Source of the DNA: Glaciecola sp049650345
Lineage (GTDB): Bacteria > Pseudomonadota > Gammaproteobacteria > Enterobacterales > Alteromonadaceae
Direction: 5' to 3'
Assembly: GCA_049650345.1 (NCBI GenBank)
Contig: JBARZY010000084.1
Coordinates: 62,001-126,000, forward strand
Length of the DNA: 64,000 nucleotides
The position numbers and the translations under genes are program-made. Shown here in pieces: positions 36,923-44,427 of the stretch. The notes beneath the pieces are model-generated. The model did no database searches. It was not told where the DNA came from and was given only the letters and a program-made list of their open reading frames with translations. The first letter of the stretch is position 1; each line of letters begins with the position of its first letter.

Positions 36923-38767
36923 TTAAAACGCTACCTGTCGGCTATCTTGCAGGGTTTTGATCACCTTAAACGCCTCTTTTAAATGCTCTCGTTCTAAACG
37001 CGAAATAGCCTTTGGGTGCATAAAGTTACTGGGCTTTTCGCCCGCTTGCATTAAATTGGCCTGGTGATTCAAACGCAATTGGCCCAAAAACTCGAAGGCA
37101 TCAATTAAGCTTTTCGCACTTGACGTGCTTAATGAGCGCGTGCCAGTGACCTGTTGCAAGCGATCAATAGTGTTGACGCCTGTTACGCCTTGTTGTAGCG
37201 CATAAATACGCGCTAAATCAACAATTGGGGCAATACCATTATGTTTCAGGTCAAGGGCCTTTTCATTATTGCCGTTTTCAACTAGCACGAAATCTCTAAA
37301 AAAGCCTAAAGGCGGTTTAAGTTGTAAAGCATTACGCGACATATAGGCGATAAACACTGAGTTTTTTTGTGTTTTCCTCAGCATTCTTTCACGCACCTGA
37401 GCAAGCAATGTAGGGTCGCCACATACTGTGGTCAAATCAAAAAATATACTACTGTGCAATAGAGCTGTGGGTTCTGGTTTTTCTACCCAATCGCTAAAAT
37501 ACTTATGCCACATTGCTTGTGGTTGACGCCATTTGGGGTTGGTTGCCATAATATTGCCAGGGCAATAAATAAACCCGCACTTATCAAGCGCATCACATAC
37601 AAACGTGGCTAGATTAAAAAAGTACGTGTCGTGCTCGGGCTTCATACTATCGTCAATAATAAGGGCGTTGTCTTGATCAGAAAACGACATTTGCTCCTCA
37701 CGAGCTTGAGAGCCTGCCGATAACCACGCGTAAGGAACGGGCGGCTCGCCGAACTGTGCTTCTGCCATTTTTAATAGGCGCATGGTGAGGGCCATGGTAA
37801 TAATGCTTATACTTTTTCCAACATGCTCTGCGCTGTGACCTAACTTTGCCATTCTCACTTGCAACTTAGGAATCACCTCACTTAAGGTCGCGAGCTCGTC
37901 TACTGTGTGAGCGCGACGTATTAAACTGGTTAAGTTAACTGCGTTCTGACTCTCGTGATTCATTAAATCGGTAACGGTTACCAAGCCGTCCAGTTTACCG
38001 TTTTGGGTTACAGGTAAGTGATGTATGCTTTTACTGGTCATCATAGCTAGCGCATCAAACGCACTGGCCTTCACATCTAAAGTAAGCACGTTGGTCGTCA
38101 TAATTTCTGATACAGGTAGATCAATATCAACGCCTTCTGCCACACATCGCCTGCGAATGTCTTTGTCGGTTACAATACCCACCATATCATTGTTGTGAGT
38201 CACCATTAAGCAAGAGTAACTTTTGCGGGTCATGCGTATTGCGGTTTCTTTTATGCTAAGACTTTGTTCGACGCTACATGCTGGGCTGTTGTAAAAATCG
38301 CCAATGGTAGTATTAGCAAGAGTAGACGACACGATGGCGTCGTTATTATATTGCTGCATTCGTTTTTGTAGGCGCTGCGCACCGGTTTGATTAAAAAACG
38401 TATTGGCTTGCTCAGAGTCTTGTATGGCGTAAAACAAATCAGGTTTGGCGATGGCATATAATAAAGTGTCTTCATCTACCTCTACCCGTACTTTGAAGTT
38501 TTCATCGGGTAACATAAACACTGAGCAAATGTCACCTTCGCAATATTTGCTGAGTAAAGTATGACTTTGGTCGTAATACGATATTGCTCCCTTGCGCAAT
38601 ATATACAAGTGAGGACGCTTTTCATTATTGGGCGGCATACTGTCATTTTGTCTAATGTATTCAATATTAATTGTTTTCGTTAGTTTATTTATAGCAGTTT
38701 CATCAAGCGTATCAAAAGGTGGAATACCTTGTAAAAACGCACTTATTTCGGCTAGTTCAGAACTCAT
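36923..38767 (-). CDS. Cyclic-nucleotide-binding/CBS/DUF294 nucleotidyltransferase-like protein
   Basis: Cytoplasmic regulatory protein of 614 residues. The order is cNMP-binding-like domain (about 10-135), two CBS repeats (about 155-275), the DUF294 nucleotidyltransferase-like domain and a helical C-terminal domain. The catalytic-type motif reads GSQAREEQMSFSDQDNALI (352-370), where GlnD-like proteins usually have GSxGRxEQ and DxD. The likely role is adenylyl or uridylyl transfer or a regulator of the adjacent symporter; neither is shown by the sequence. Confidence 0.88.
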   Translation of the reverse strand: MSSELAEISAFLQGIPPFDTLDETAINKLTKTINIEYIRQNDSMPPNNEKRPHLYILRKGAISYYDQSHTLLSKYCEGDICSVFMLPDENFKVRVEVDEDTLLYAIAKPDLFYAIQDSEQANTFFNQTGAQRLQKRMQQYNNDAIVSSTLANTTIGDFYNSPACSVEQSLSIKETAIRMTRKSYSCLMVTHNNDMVGIVTDKDIRRRCVAEGVDIDLPVSEIMTTNVLTLDVKASAFDALAMMTSKSIHHLPVTQNGKLDGLVTVTDLMNHESQNAVNLTSLIRRAHTVDELATLSEVIPKLQVRMAKLGHSAEHVGKSISIITMALTMRLLKMAEAQFGEPPVPYAWLSAGSQAREEQMSFSDQDNALIIDDSMKPEHDTYFFNLATFVCDALDKCGFIYCPGNIMATNPKWRQPQAMWHKYFSDWVEKPEPTALLHSSIFFDLTTVCGDPTLLAQVRERMLRKTQKNSVFIAYMSRNALQLKPPLGFFRDFVLVENGNNEKALDLKHNGIAPIVDLARIYALQQGVTGVNTIDRLQQVTGTRSLSTSSAKSLIDAFEFLGQLRLNHQANLMQAGEKPSNFMHPKAISRLEREHLKEAFKVIKTLQDSRQVAF

Positions 38768-39185
38768 TTAGACGCCTCTAATGTAAACAAATACCAATAT
38801 ATACTCAATTTATAATGCCAGTGCAGCACAAGTACCATATTGATCTGCATCAAGTGTTGATTTAACAAAATGTACTATCTTTAAGCCCTGCAACACAGTT
38901 TCGTTAATGACTAGTTTACATTTTTATTACTACAACAACTTAAATCAAGCCCCTAGAGCGCATTATTGGGTTTTTCCGTGGTGTCCGAGACTAAAGTTTT
39001 ATATCAAAAAATTAACATTTCTATAAACTTTTTTTTCGGGGATGGCTTGGGTGTGGATCCTTATAAAGCGTTTATCAAACAATAAATAGTTTATAAGTAT
39101 TTCTCACCGCATCGTTATCGTTCAAAAACAAAATAAGCCCATGTGGTCCTAAGCGGCGCGTGGTAATTAAATCTAGGAGATGTTT
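38768..39185. promoter_or_regulatory. Divergent control region between the DUF294 gene and the symporter operon
   Basis: This 418-base gap is AT-rich and without an ORF. An 8-base inverted pair, CTTATAAA at 39060-39067 and TTTATAAG at 39090-39097, is visible. TAGGAG lies six bases before the GTG of the symporter small subunit. No confident -35/-10 pair, CRP site or sigma-54 site was found by eye. Confidence 0.4.
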
Positions 39186-39434
39186 GTGGAGAATCAAAGC
39201 ACGTACTGGCAAGATAACCTCCGTGTCATACTAATTTGCCTAGTCATATGGTTCGTAGTTTCATTTGGCTTTGGTATTTTATTGGTTGATGTTCTGAATA
39301 ATTTTCGTATAGGCGGATATAAACTTGGGTTCTGGTTTGCACAACAGGGTTCAATATATGCGTTCTTAGGTCTTATTTTCTGGTATTCGAAGAAAATGAA
39401 CGACCTAGATAAAAAACATGATGTAGGGGAATAA
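39186..39434 (+). CDS. Symporter small subunit, DUF4212 family
   Basis: Membrane protein of 82 residues with two helices, ending in a charged KKMNDLDKKHD tail. It is the small partner typically encoded directly before VC2705-type sodium:solute symporters. GTG 39186 was chosen because AGGAG sits six bases upstream; the ATG at 39180 is too close to that site. The large subunit starts after two bases. Confidence 0.88.
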   Translation: MENQSTYWQDNLRVILICLVIWFVVSFGFGILLVDVLNNFRIGGYKLGFWFAQQGSIYAFLGLIFWYSKKMNDLDKKHDVGE

Positions 39435-39436
39435 TA

Positions 39437-41176
39437 ATGGATGATTTACGATTATATACGTATATAGCGGTATTCGGAACATTCGGATTGTATTTTGCAA
39501 TCGCTATATGGGCCAGAGCTGGGTCAACTGACGAGTTCTATGCTGCAGGTGGTGGTGTAACGCCATTGCAAAACGGTATGGCAATTGGTGCTGATTGGAT
39601 GTCAGCGGCATCATTCATATCAATGGCAGGCCTAATCGCCTTCTTAGGATACGGCGGTTCGGTATTCTTAATGGGTTGGACCGGCGGTTATGTATTACTC
39701 GCTATGTGTTTAGCACCTTACATGCGTAAACACGGTAAATTTACCGTACCTGAGTTTGTGGGCGACCGCTTCTATTCTAAAACCGCACGTATTGTAACCA
39801 TTGTTTGTCTAATTGTAGCGTCTGTTACCTACATTATTGGTCAAATGAAGGGTGTTGGTGTAGCGTTCTCTCGCTTCTTAGAAGTTGATTACGATACAGG
39901 CCTATATATTGGTATGGGTGTAGTATTCTTCTATGCTGTATTAGGCGGCATGAAAGGCATTACATACACACAGATTGCTCAGTATATTGTACTTATCACT
40001 GCTTACACTATCCCTGCAGTGTTTATTTCTTTCCAACTAACTGGCAACCCTATCCCACAATTAGGTCTAGGTTCTACATTAGCTGACGGCAGCGGGGTTT
40101 ATCTATTAGACAAACTCGATGCAGTGGTCACCGACCTCGGATTTAAAGAGTACACCACCAGTAAAATGGGCGGTACGCTTAACATGTTCGCATATACTAT
40201 GTCTCTTATGATTGGTACTGCGGGTTTACCACACGTAATTATGCGCTTCTTCACTGTACCATCAGTAAAAGCTGCACGTGCTTCAGCGGGTTACGCTTTG
40301 ATCTTCATCGCTTTACTTTACACTGTAGCGCCAGCAGTTGGTGCAATGGCTCGTTTCAACCTAATGACAACTATTGAGCCGGTAGCAGGTGAGAACCTTG
40401 CCTACGCTGAGCGTCCTCAATGGTTTAAAGATTGGGAAACAACAGGTCTACTAGCATTTGAAGACAAAAATGGCGACGGCAAAATTCAATATTCTGCTGA
40501 TGCTACTACCAACGAGATGGTGAAAGTTGACCGTGACATCATGGTACTTGCTAACCCGTCAATTGCTAACCTTCCAAACTGGGTAATTGCTTTGGTAGCT
40601 GCAGGTGGCTTAGCCGCTGCATTATCAACCGCTGCCGGTTTGTTATTGGCAATATCATCGTCTATCTCACACGATTTGTTAAAAGGTATACTAACCCCCG
40701 ACATGTCTGAGAAAAGCGAACTGCTTACCGGTAGGATAGTAATGTCAGTAGCCATTATATTCTCAGGATATCTCGGTTTGAATCCGCCTGGATTTGCCGC
40801 CGGTACAGTTGCACTTGCTTTCGGTCTAGCGGCGTCGTCTATATTCCCAGCGCTAATGATGGGTATATTCTCACGCACAATGAACGATAAAGGCGCAATT
40901 GCAGGTATGTGTGCTGGTTTAGGTGTAACTATGCTGTATGTGTTCCAACACAAAGGCATCATGTTTATCCCAGGTACTTCATTCCTAGGCGGCATGGATC
41001 CAGACTGGTTCTTCGGTATTTCGCCTAACGCATTTGGTGTTGTAGGTGCATTGGTTAACTTCGGTGTAGCATATGTTGTACTGAAAATGGGTAAACCAGC
41101 GCCACAAGAAATCAGAGACATGGTTGACAACTTCCGTTCACCACACGGTGAAATTGCAGCCGCTCACGATCATTAA
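39437..41176 (+). CDS. Sodium:solute symporter large subunit, acetate permease-like (VC2705 type)
   Basis: SSS-family transporter of 579 residues with about 13 helices. DEFYAAGGGVTPLQNGMAIGADWMSAASFI and YGGSVFLMGWTGGYVLLA are family hallmarks. A hydrophilic loop around residues 305-370 includes FEDKNGDGKIQYS, which looks like a calcium-loop DxNxDG motif. The substrate is inferred as acetate or another small monocarboxylate from the ActP relationship. Confidence 0.9.
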   Translation: MDDLRLYTYIAVFGTFGLYFAIAIWARAGSTDEFYAAGGGVTPLQNGMAIGADWMSAASFISMAGLIAFLGYGGSVFLMGWTGGYVLLAMCLAPYMRKHGKFTVPEFVGDRFYSKTARIVTIVCLIVASVTYIIGQMKGVGVAFSRFLEVDYDTGLYIGMGVVFFYAVLGGMKGITYTQIAQYIVLITAYTIPAVFISFQLTGNPIPQLGLGSTLADGSGVYLLDKLDAVVTDLGFKEYTTSKMGGTLNMFAYTMSLMIGTAGLPHVIMRFFTVPSVKAARASAGYALIFIALLYTVAPAVGAMARFNLMTTIEPVAGENLAYAERPQWFKDWETTGLLAFEDKNGDGKIQYSADATTNEMVKVDRDIMVLANPSIANLPNWVIALVAAGGLAAALSTAAGLLLAISSSISHDLLKGILTPDMSEKSELLTGRIVMSVAIIFSGYLGLNPPGFAAGTVALAFGLAASSIFPALMMGIFSRTMNDKGAIAGMCAGLGVTMLYVFQHKGIMFIPGTSFLGGMDPDWFFGISPNAFGVVGALVNFGVAYVVLKMGKPAPQEIRDMVDNFRSPHGEIAAAHDH

Positions 41177-41195
41177 TCGCTGAGTAAGTCACACT

Positions 41196-41225
41196 AAAAG
41201 GCCTCCTCTTGTTGGAGGTCTTTTT
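41196..41225 (+). terminator. Terminator after the symporter operon
   Basis: Stem GGCCTCC/GGAGGTC with loop TCTTGTT, containing one G-T pair and followed by TTTTT. Confidence 0.85.
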
Positions 41226-41302
41226 AATTTACGGTATGATAAATCAATAAAAAGCAGTACCCAATATGGTTAAGCTGCACTTTCACTAAATAGGCTTGTA
41301 GT

Positions 41303-41761
41303 ATGATTCTTTCAGCATTTAATAAACTTAATCGCCACACCAAAATTGCTATTTTTGTTGCCCCTGTGCTTATGGTGCTAGGCTTTGCCGCATCTGATTT
41401 GTGGGTCGAAAATAAAGCCATGAAGCCAAAGTTTTTTATGATGCAACCTGAAAACAACCAATGCGACATATTGGCCAAACAATGTGTGTTAGTGGTTGAA
41501 GACTTTAAAATTAGCGTGTATTTAGAAGATGGCCTAACCACCCTTAATTCAACCTTTCCATTAGACACCGCCACCCTCTTCTTTGTTGACGAAAATGACA
41601 ATGCCACCACATACCGAATGGGCATGAAAGACAGCCCTTACTATTGGTATCAAGTAACGAATATAGAAGATACGGCGCGCGCTGGTGAACAAAAAGTGCG
41701 GTTAATTGCCACCATTAAAGGCGGCCAGTATATTGCGGAGTTTGTGAGTAAAAGCTTGTAA
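41303..41761 (+). CDS. Membrane-anchored hypothetical protein
   Basis: Protein of 152 residues with one N-terminal helix (about 14-32) and a soluble beta-rich domain likely in the periplasm, including two cysteines in CDILAKQC that could form a disulfide. No family recognised. It stands alone between the symporter terminator and the convergent DUF2007-like gene. Confidence 0.7.
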   Translation: MILSAFNKLNRHTKIAIFVAPVLMVLGFAASDLWVENKAMKPKFFMMQPENNQCDILAKQCVLVVEDFKISVYLEDGLTTLNSTFPLDTATLFFVDENDNATTYRMGMKDSPYYWYQVTNIEDTARAGEQKVRLIATIKGGQYIAEFVSKSL

Positions 41762-41859
41762 ATAGGCCCTGTAATGCAGGACTATTAAGAGTAAACACAA
41801 TACTACCTAGTCTACTATCTAACGTTAGCATCTACGCGCTTTGTTTACATAGCGATGGT

Positions 41860-42174
41860 TTACAATGTTTTTGGTTGCTCGCACTGCCAACAAATCATAA
41901 ATTGCCCTTCATTAGGGTCTTTGCAGTTGCCACATGTCCACGACACTTCATTGCTTTTTAAATCTTGCTCAAGCTCGTCTACTAAGGTTTGCGCCAAGCT
42001 GGCCATGCTGCCGTCAATTAACCAAATCTCCGGCAAGGTTTCATGGGGTGGAATTTCACCGCTAGCCCCCTGAATAAACTCATTTTTTATAAAACTAGGG
42101 ATACCCGCATCGTCTAGTAAGGCTTTTATTTGTCGCGTTTTTACTTGGTTGTAATCGCAATAAAATTTTTGCAT
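41860..42174 (-). CDS. DUF2007-like protein with C-terminal zinc-ribbon-like cysteines
   Basis: Protein of 104 residues. Residues 1-70 (QKFYCDYNQVKTRQIKALLDDAGIPSFI...) resemble the DUF2007 putative signal-transducing fold; the tail holds two CxxC pairs, TCGNC and CWQC, forming a zinc ribbon. The start at 42174 has AAGGG just upstream. A longer reading through the upstream tandem repeat would add an LFIRLFIR peptide and is rejected. Confidence 0.75.
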   Translation of the reverse strand: MQKFYCDYNQVKTRQIKALLDDAGIPSFIKNEFIQGASGEIPPHETLPEIWLIDGSMASLAQTLVDELEQDLKSNEVSWTCGNCKDPNEGQFMICWQCEQPKTL

Positions 42175-42180
42175 GCATAC

Positions 42181-42220
42181 CCTTATAAATAACCTTATAA
42201 ATAACCTTATAAATAACCTT
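42181..42220. repeat. 12-base tandem repeat ahead of the DUF2007-like gene
   Basis: CCTTATAAATAA repeated three times plus a partial CCTT. On the minus strand each unit supplies an AAGG, and the last lies directly at the ribosome site of the downstream gene, so copy number could move or multiply Shine-Dalgarno-like motifs. Confidence 0.9.
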
Positions 42221-42379
42221 GTATACATATTGACCGGAGATAAGCGAAAAAGGTTCGATTTAATCTAATCGTTTTTATCAATAACAAACATCTGTTTTAT
42301 TCGCTTTTACATTTTTAGCTACAGGCTATTATTACTTCAAGCCATATAGTTAGTAATACAAAAATTAAAAGAGGACAGC

Positions 42380-42529
42380 ATGAATACAAATCAAACCAAC
42401 ACAAAAGCAACTTGGGTAGTAGTGAAAGACCAGCAACAAACCAAAATATGCAACTTTGCTAACAATTATTATGGTGACCAGCAATGTTATGTGGTGAGTA
42501 ATAATAAAGTAAAACAAACGAGCAAATAA
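42380..42529 (+). CDS. Small protein of 49 residues, unknown function
   Basis: Short ORF beginning MNTNQTNTKATWVVV with GAGGA five bases ahead of the ATG. It contains two cysteines and ends KVKQTSK. A perfect hairpin CGAGCAA/TTGCTCG (42519-42536) spans its stop codon, as in a compact stand-alone gene. It has no recognised family; good ribosome site and terminal hairpin are the support. Confidence 0.5.
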   Translation: MNTNQTNTKATWVVVKDQQQTKICNFANNYYGDQQCYVVSNNKVKQTSK

Positions 42530-42555
42530 TTGCTCGGTGTCTTATGGAGACCACC
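42519..42555 (+). terminator. Hairpin pair at the end of the 49-residue ORF
   Basis: First stem CGAGCAA, loop ATAA, TTGCTCG (42519-42536), then an imperfect stem GGTGTCT/AGACCACC to 42555. No T-run follows, so it may be a processing or stabilising structure rather than a strong intrinsic terminator. Confidence 0.4.
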
Positions 42556-42664
42556 TTAGAGTTCTCCAATAAATACACGCTTAATTGCCTGAAGCTGGCA
42601 TTCGTAAAACCAACAATTAAATACTAAAGTTCGAATAATTAACTATATTCCAAAATAGAATTAA

Positions 42665-42682
42665 CATATTCTTAATATGAAT
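42665..42682 (+). promoter_or_regulatory. Palindromic operator candidate before the sulfide operon
   Basis: CATATT-CTT-AATATG (42665-42679) overlaps ATTC-N7-GAAT (42668-42682). Sulfide-responsive ArsR-family repressors such as SqrR and BigR bind similar ATTC/GAAT palindromes. It lies about 80 bases before the TauE-like gene. Confidence 0.4.
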
Positions 42683-42758
42683 ATATAGTCTTTACGTTTT
42701 ATTGCATATTACTTTTAAGTATATATTATATCAATATAGAATTTTAAGGAAAGTATGC

Positions 42759-43547
42759 ATGATTATTTTAGGTTTTTTAGCCGCTGTCCTGATGGGTGTT
42801 GTATTAGGCACAATAGGTGGTGGGGGCTCAATTTTAACCGTACCAATATTGGTTTATTTGTTAGAAGTTGAGCCTAGTACCGCTACTGGCTATTCATTAC
42901 TTATTGTCGGTTTTACTGCTGCTTTTGGCGCAATAAGATATTACAAGCAAGGCCTTATCGACGTTAAGTCGGCCATTACATTTGCCATTCCTTCTATTAT
43001 TGCCGTTTACGTTACTAGAGCATTTATTATGCCTGCCATTCCTGACGTAATACTTGAAAGTCCTTTTATCCTGCGCAAAGACATGTTGATCATGGTGTCA
43101 TTTGGCGTCCTCATGCTCGCATCAGCAATAATGATGTTGACTAAAAAAGCACCCCAAAATCAACAAGGTAAACACAATTCACACTCTCCTGTACTGATCA
43201 TACTGGAAGGCGCTGTTGTTGGAGTTGCTACGGGTCTATTAGGGGCTGGGGGCGGCTTTTTAATTATCCCGGCATTAGTGCTGCTAATGGGCATGGAAAT
43301 GAAAAAAGCAGTGGGCGCATCTTTGATGATAATCGCATTAAAATCGTTAATTGGGTTTGTAGGAGATTTGCAAGCAGGCATCCACTTAGATTGGACACTC
43401 ATCGGTTCACTGATAGCTTGCACAATTATAGGAATGTTTCTAGCCACACGCATTGCCGACCGCCTAGACGGCAACAAACTACAAAAAGGCTTTGCTATTT
43501 TTACTCTCGCCATTGCTATATTAATTTTTATAAAAGAACTAATTTAA
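42759..43547 (+). CDS. TauE/SafE-family sulfite/sulfur anion exporter
   Basis: Membrane permease of 262 residues, about eight helices in two repeats, with the paired signatures GTIGGGGSILTVPILVYLL and GLLGAGGGFLIIPALVLLMG. The ATG at 42759 is preceded by AAGGAA. First gene of a three-gene operon with the MBL-fold and SQR-like genes, which suggests export or import of a sulfur oxyanion or thiosulfate-type compound. Confidence 0.9.
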   Translation: MIILGFLAAVLMGVVLGTIGGGGSILTVPILVYLLEVEPSTATGYSLLIVGFTAAFGAIRYYKQGLIDVKSAITFAIPSIIAVYVTRAFIMPAIPDVILESPFILRKDMLIMVSFGVLMLASAIMMLTKKAPQNQQGKHNSHSPVLIILEGAVVGVATGLLGAGGGFLIIPALVLLMGMEMKKAVGASLMIIALKSLIGFVGDLQAGIHLDWTLIGSLIACTIIGMFLATRIADRLDGNKLQKGFAIFTLAIAILIFIKELI

Positions 43548-43557
43548 GGAGTTTTAG

Positions 43558-44418
43558 ATGTTTGTTAAAACATTTTATGACGACGTTACGGCAACGTTTA
43601 CACATGTCATAGTTGACGAATCATCTGCTAAATGTGCAGTGATTGATTCAGTGCTTGACTACGACCATTTCTCCGGAACTGTAAAGACTCAAAGTGCTGA
43701 CAAGGTCATTGCTTATATAAAAGATAATAAACTCACCAATGAGTGGATTTTAGAGTCACATATTCATGCCGACCATATTACCGCATCAGCCTATTTAAAA
43801 ACCCACATAGGCGGCAAGACTGCAATGGGAAAAGGAATAAAAGCTGTACTCGCAATATGGGTACCTATGTTTAGTAACGAGAATGACACCCCCATTTCTG
43901 GTGAACAATTTGACTGTTTGTTAGATGAGGGCGACACCATTGATATTGGGTCTATTACACTCACCACATGGCTAACACCAGGCCATACGCCAGCTTGTGC
44001 AAGTTATTATTGCGAGGCACACAACGCCATATTTGTTGGTGATACTATTTTTGCACCACACCTAGGTACAGCTCGCTGCGATTTCCCTGGCGGAAGTGCA
44101 TCAGAATTGTTTAAAACCGTTCAGCGCTTCTACACACTGGACGATGCTACCCAAGTTTATCTTTGTCATGACTATCCTAAATCGGGTCAAGCGCCTATGT
44201 CAGTAGTAAGCCTAGCTGAACAAAAACAACATAACATTCAAATTAAGCCTGACACTGTTTATGCAGATTATGTGGCAAAACGAGAAGCACGAGACGCAAC
44301 ATTATCGGTACCCAAATTACTCTTTCCTTCTATTCAAACTAATTTGCGTTTAGGTGACTTTGGCGTGAAAGCAGAAAACGGATTGCAGTATATCAAGATC
44401 CCAATCAACGCATTGTAG
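43558..44418 (+). CDS. MBL-fold hydrolase, persulfide dioxygenase-like (Blh/ETHE1 type)
   Basis: Metallo-beta-lactamase-fold protein of 286 residues. The metal motif is HIHADHI with further ligands in TPGHTPACASY and CHDY. ETHE1-like enzymes oxidise glutathione persulfide to sulfite, and Blh-type proteins form operons with TauE permeases and sulfide:quinone reductases, as here. It starts ten bases after the permease. Confidence 0.9.
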   Translation: MFVKTFYDDVTATFTHVIVDESSAKCAVIDSVLDYDHFSGTVKTQSADKVIAYIKDNKLTNEWILESHIHADHITASAYLKTHIGGKTAMGKGIKAVLAIWVPMFSNENDTPISGEQFDCLLDEGDTIDIGSITLTTWLTPGHTPACASYYCEAHNAIFVGDTIFAPHLGTARCDFPGGSASELFKTVQRFYTLDDATQVYLCHDYPKSGQAPMSVVSLAEQKQHNIQIKPDTVYADYVAKREARDATLSVPKLLFPSIQTNLRLGDFGVKAENGLQYIKIPINAL

Positions 44419-44427
44419 GAGACAATA

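Noticed and set aside
39040..39060. Sigma-54 promoter (TGGCTT...TGGAT) before the symporter operon
   Set aside because: The spacing and the GC element do not match the TGGCAC-N5-TTGC consensus.
42175..42228. N-terminal extension of the DUF2007-like protein with LFIRLFIR repeats
   Set aside because: It is the translation of a 12-base tandem repeat; a good ribosome site directly precedes the downstream ATG at 42174.
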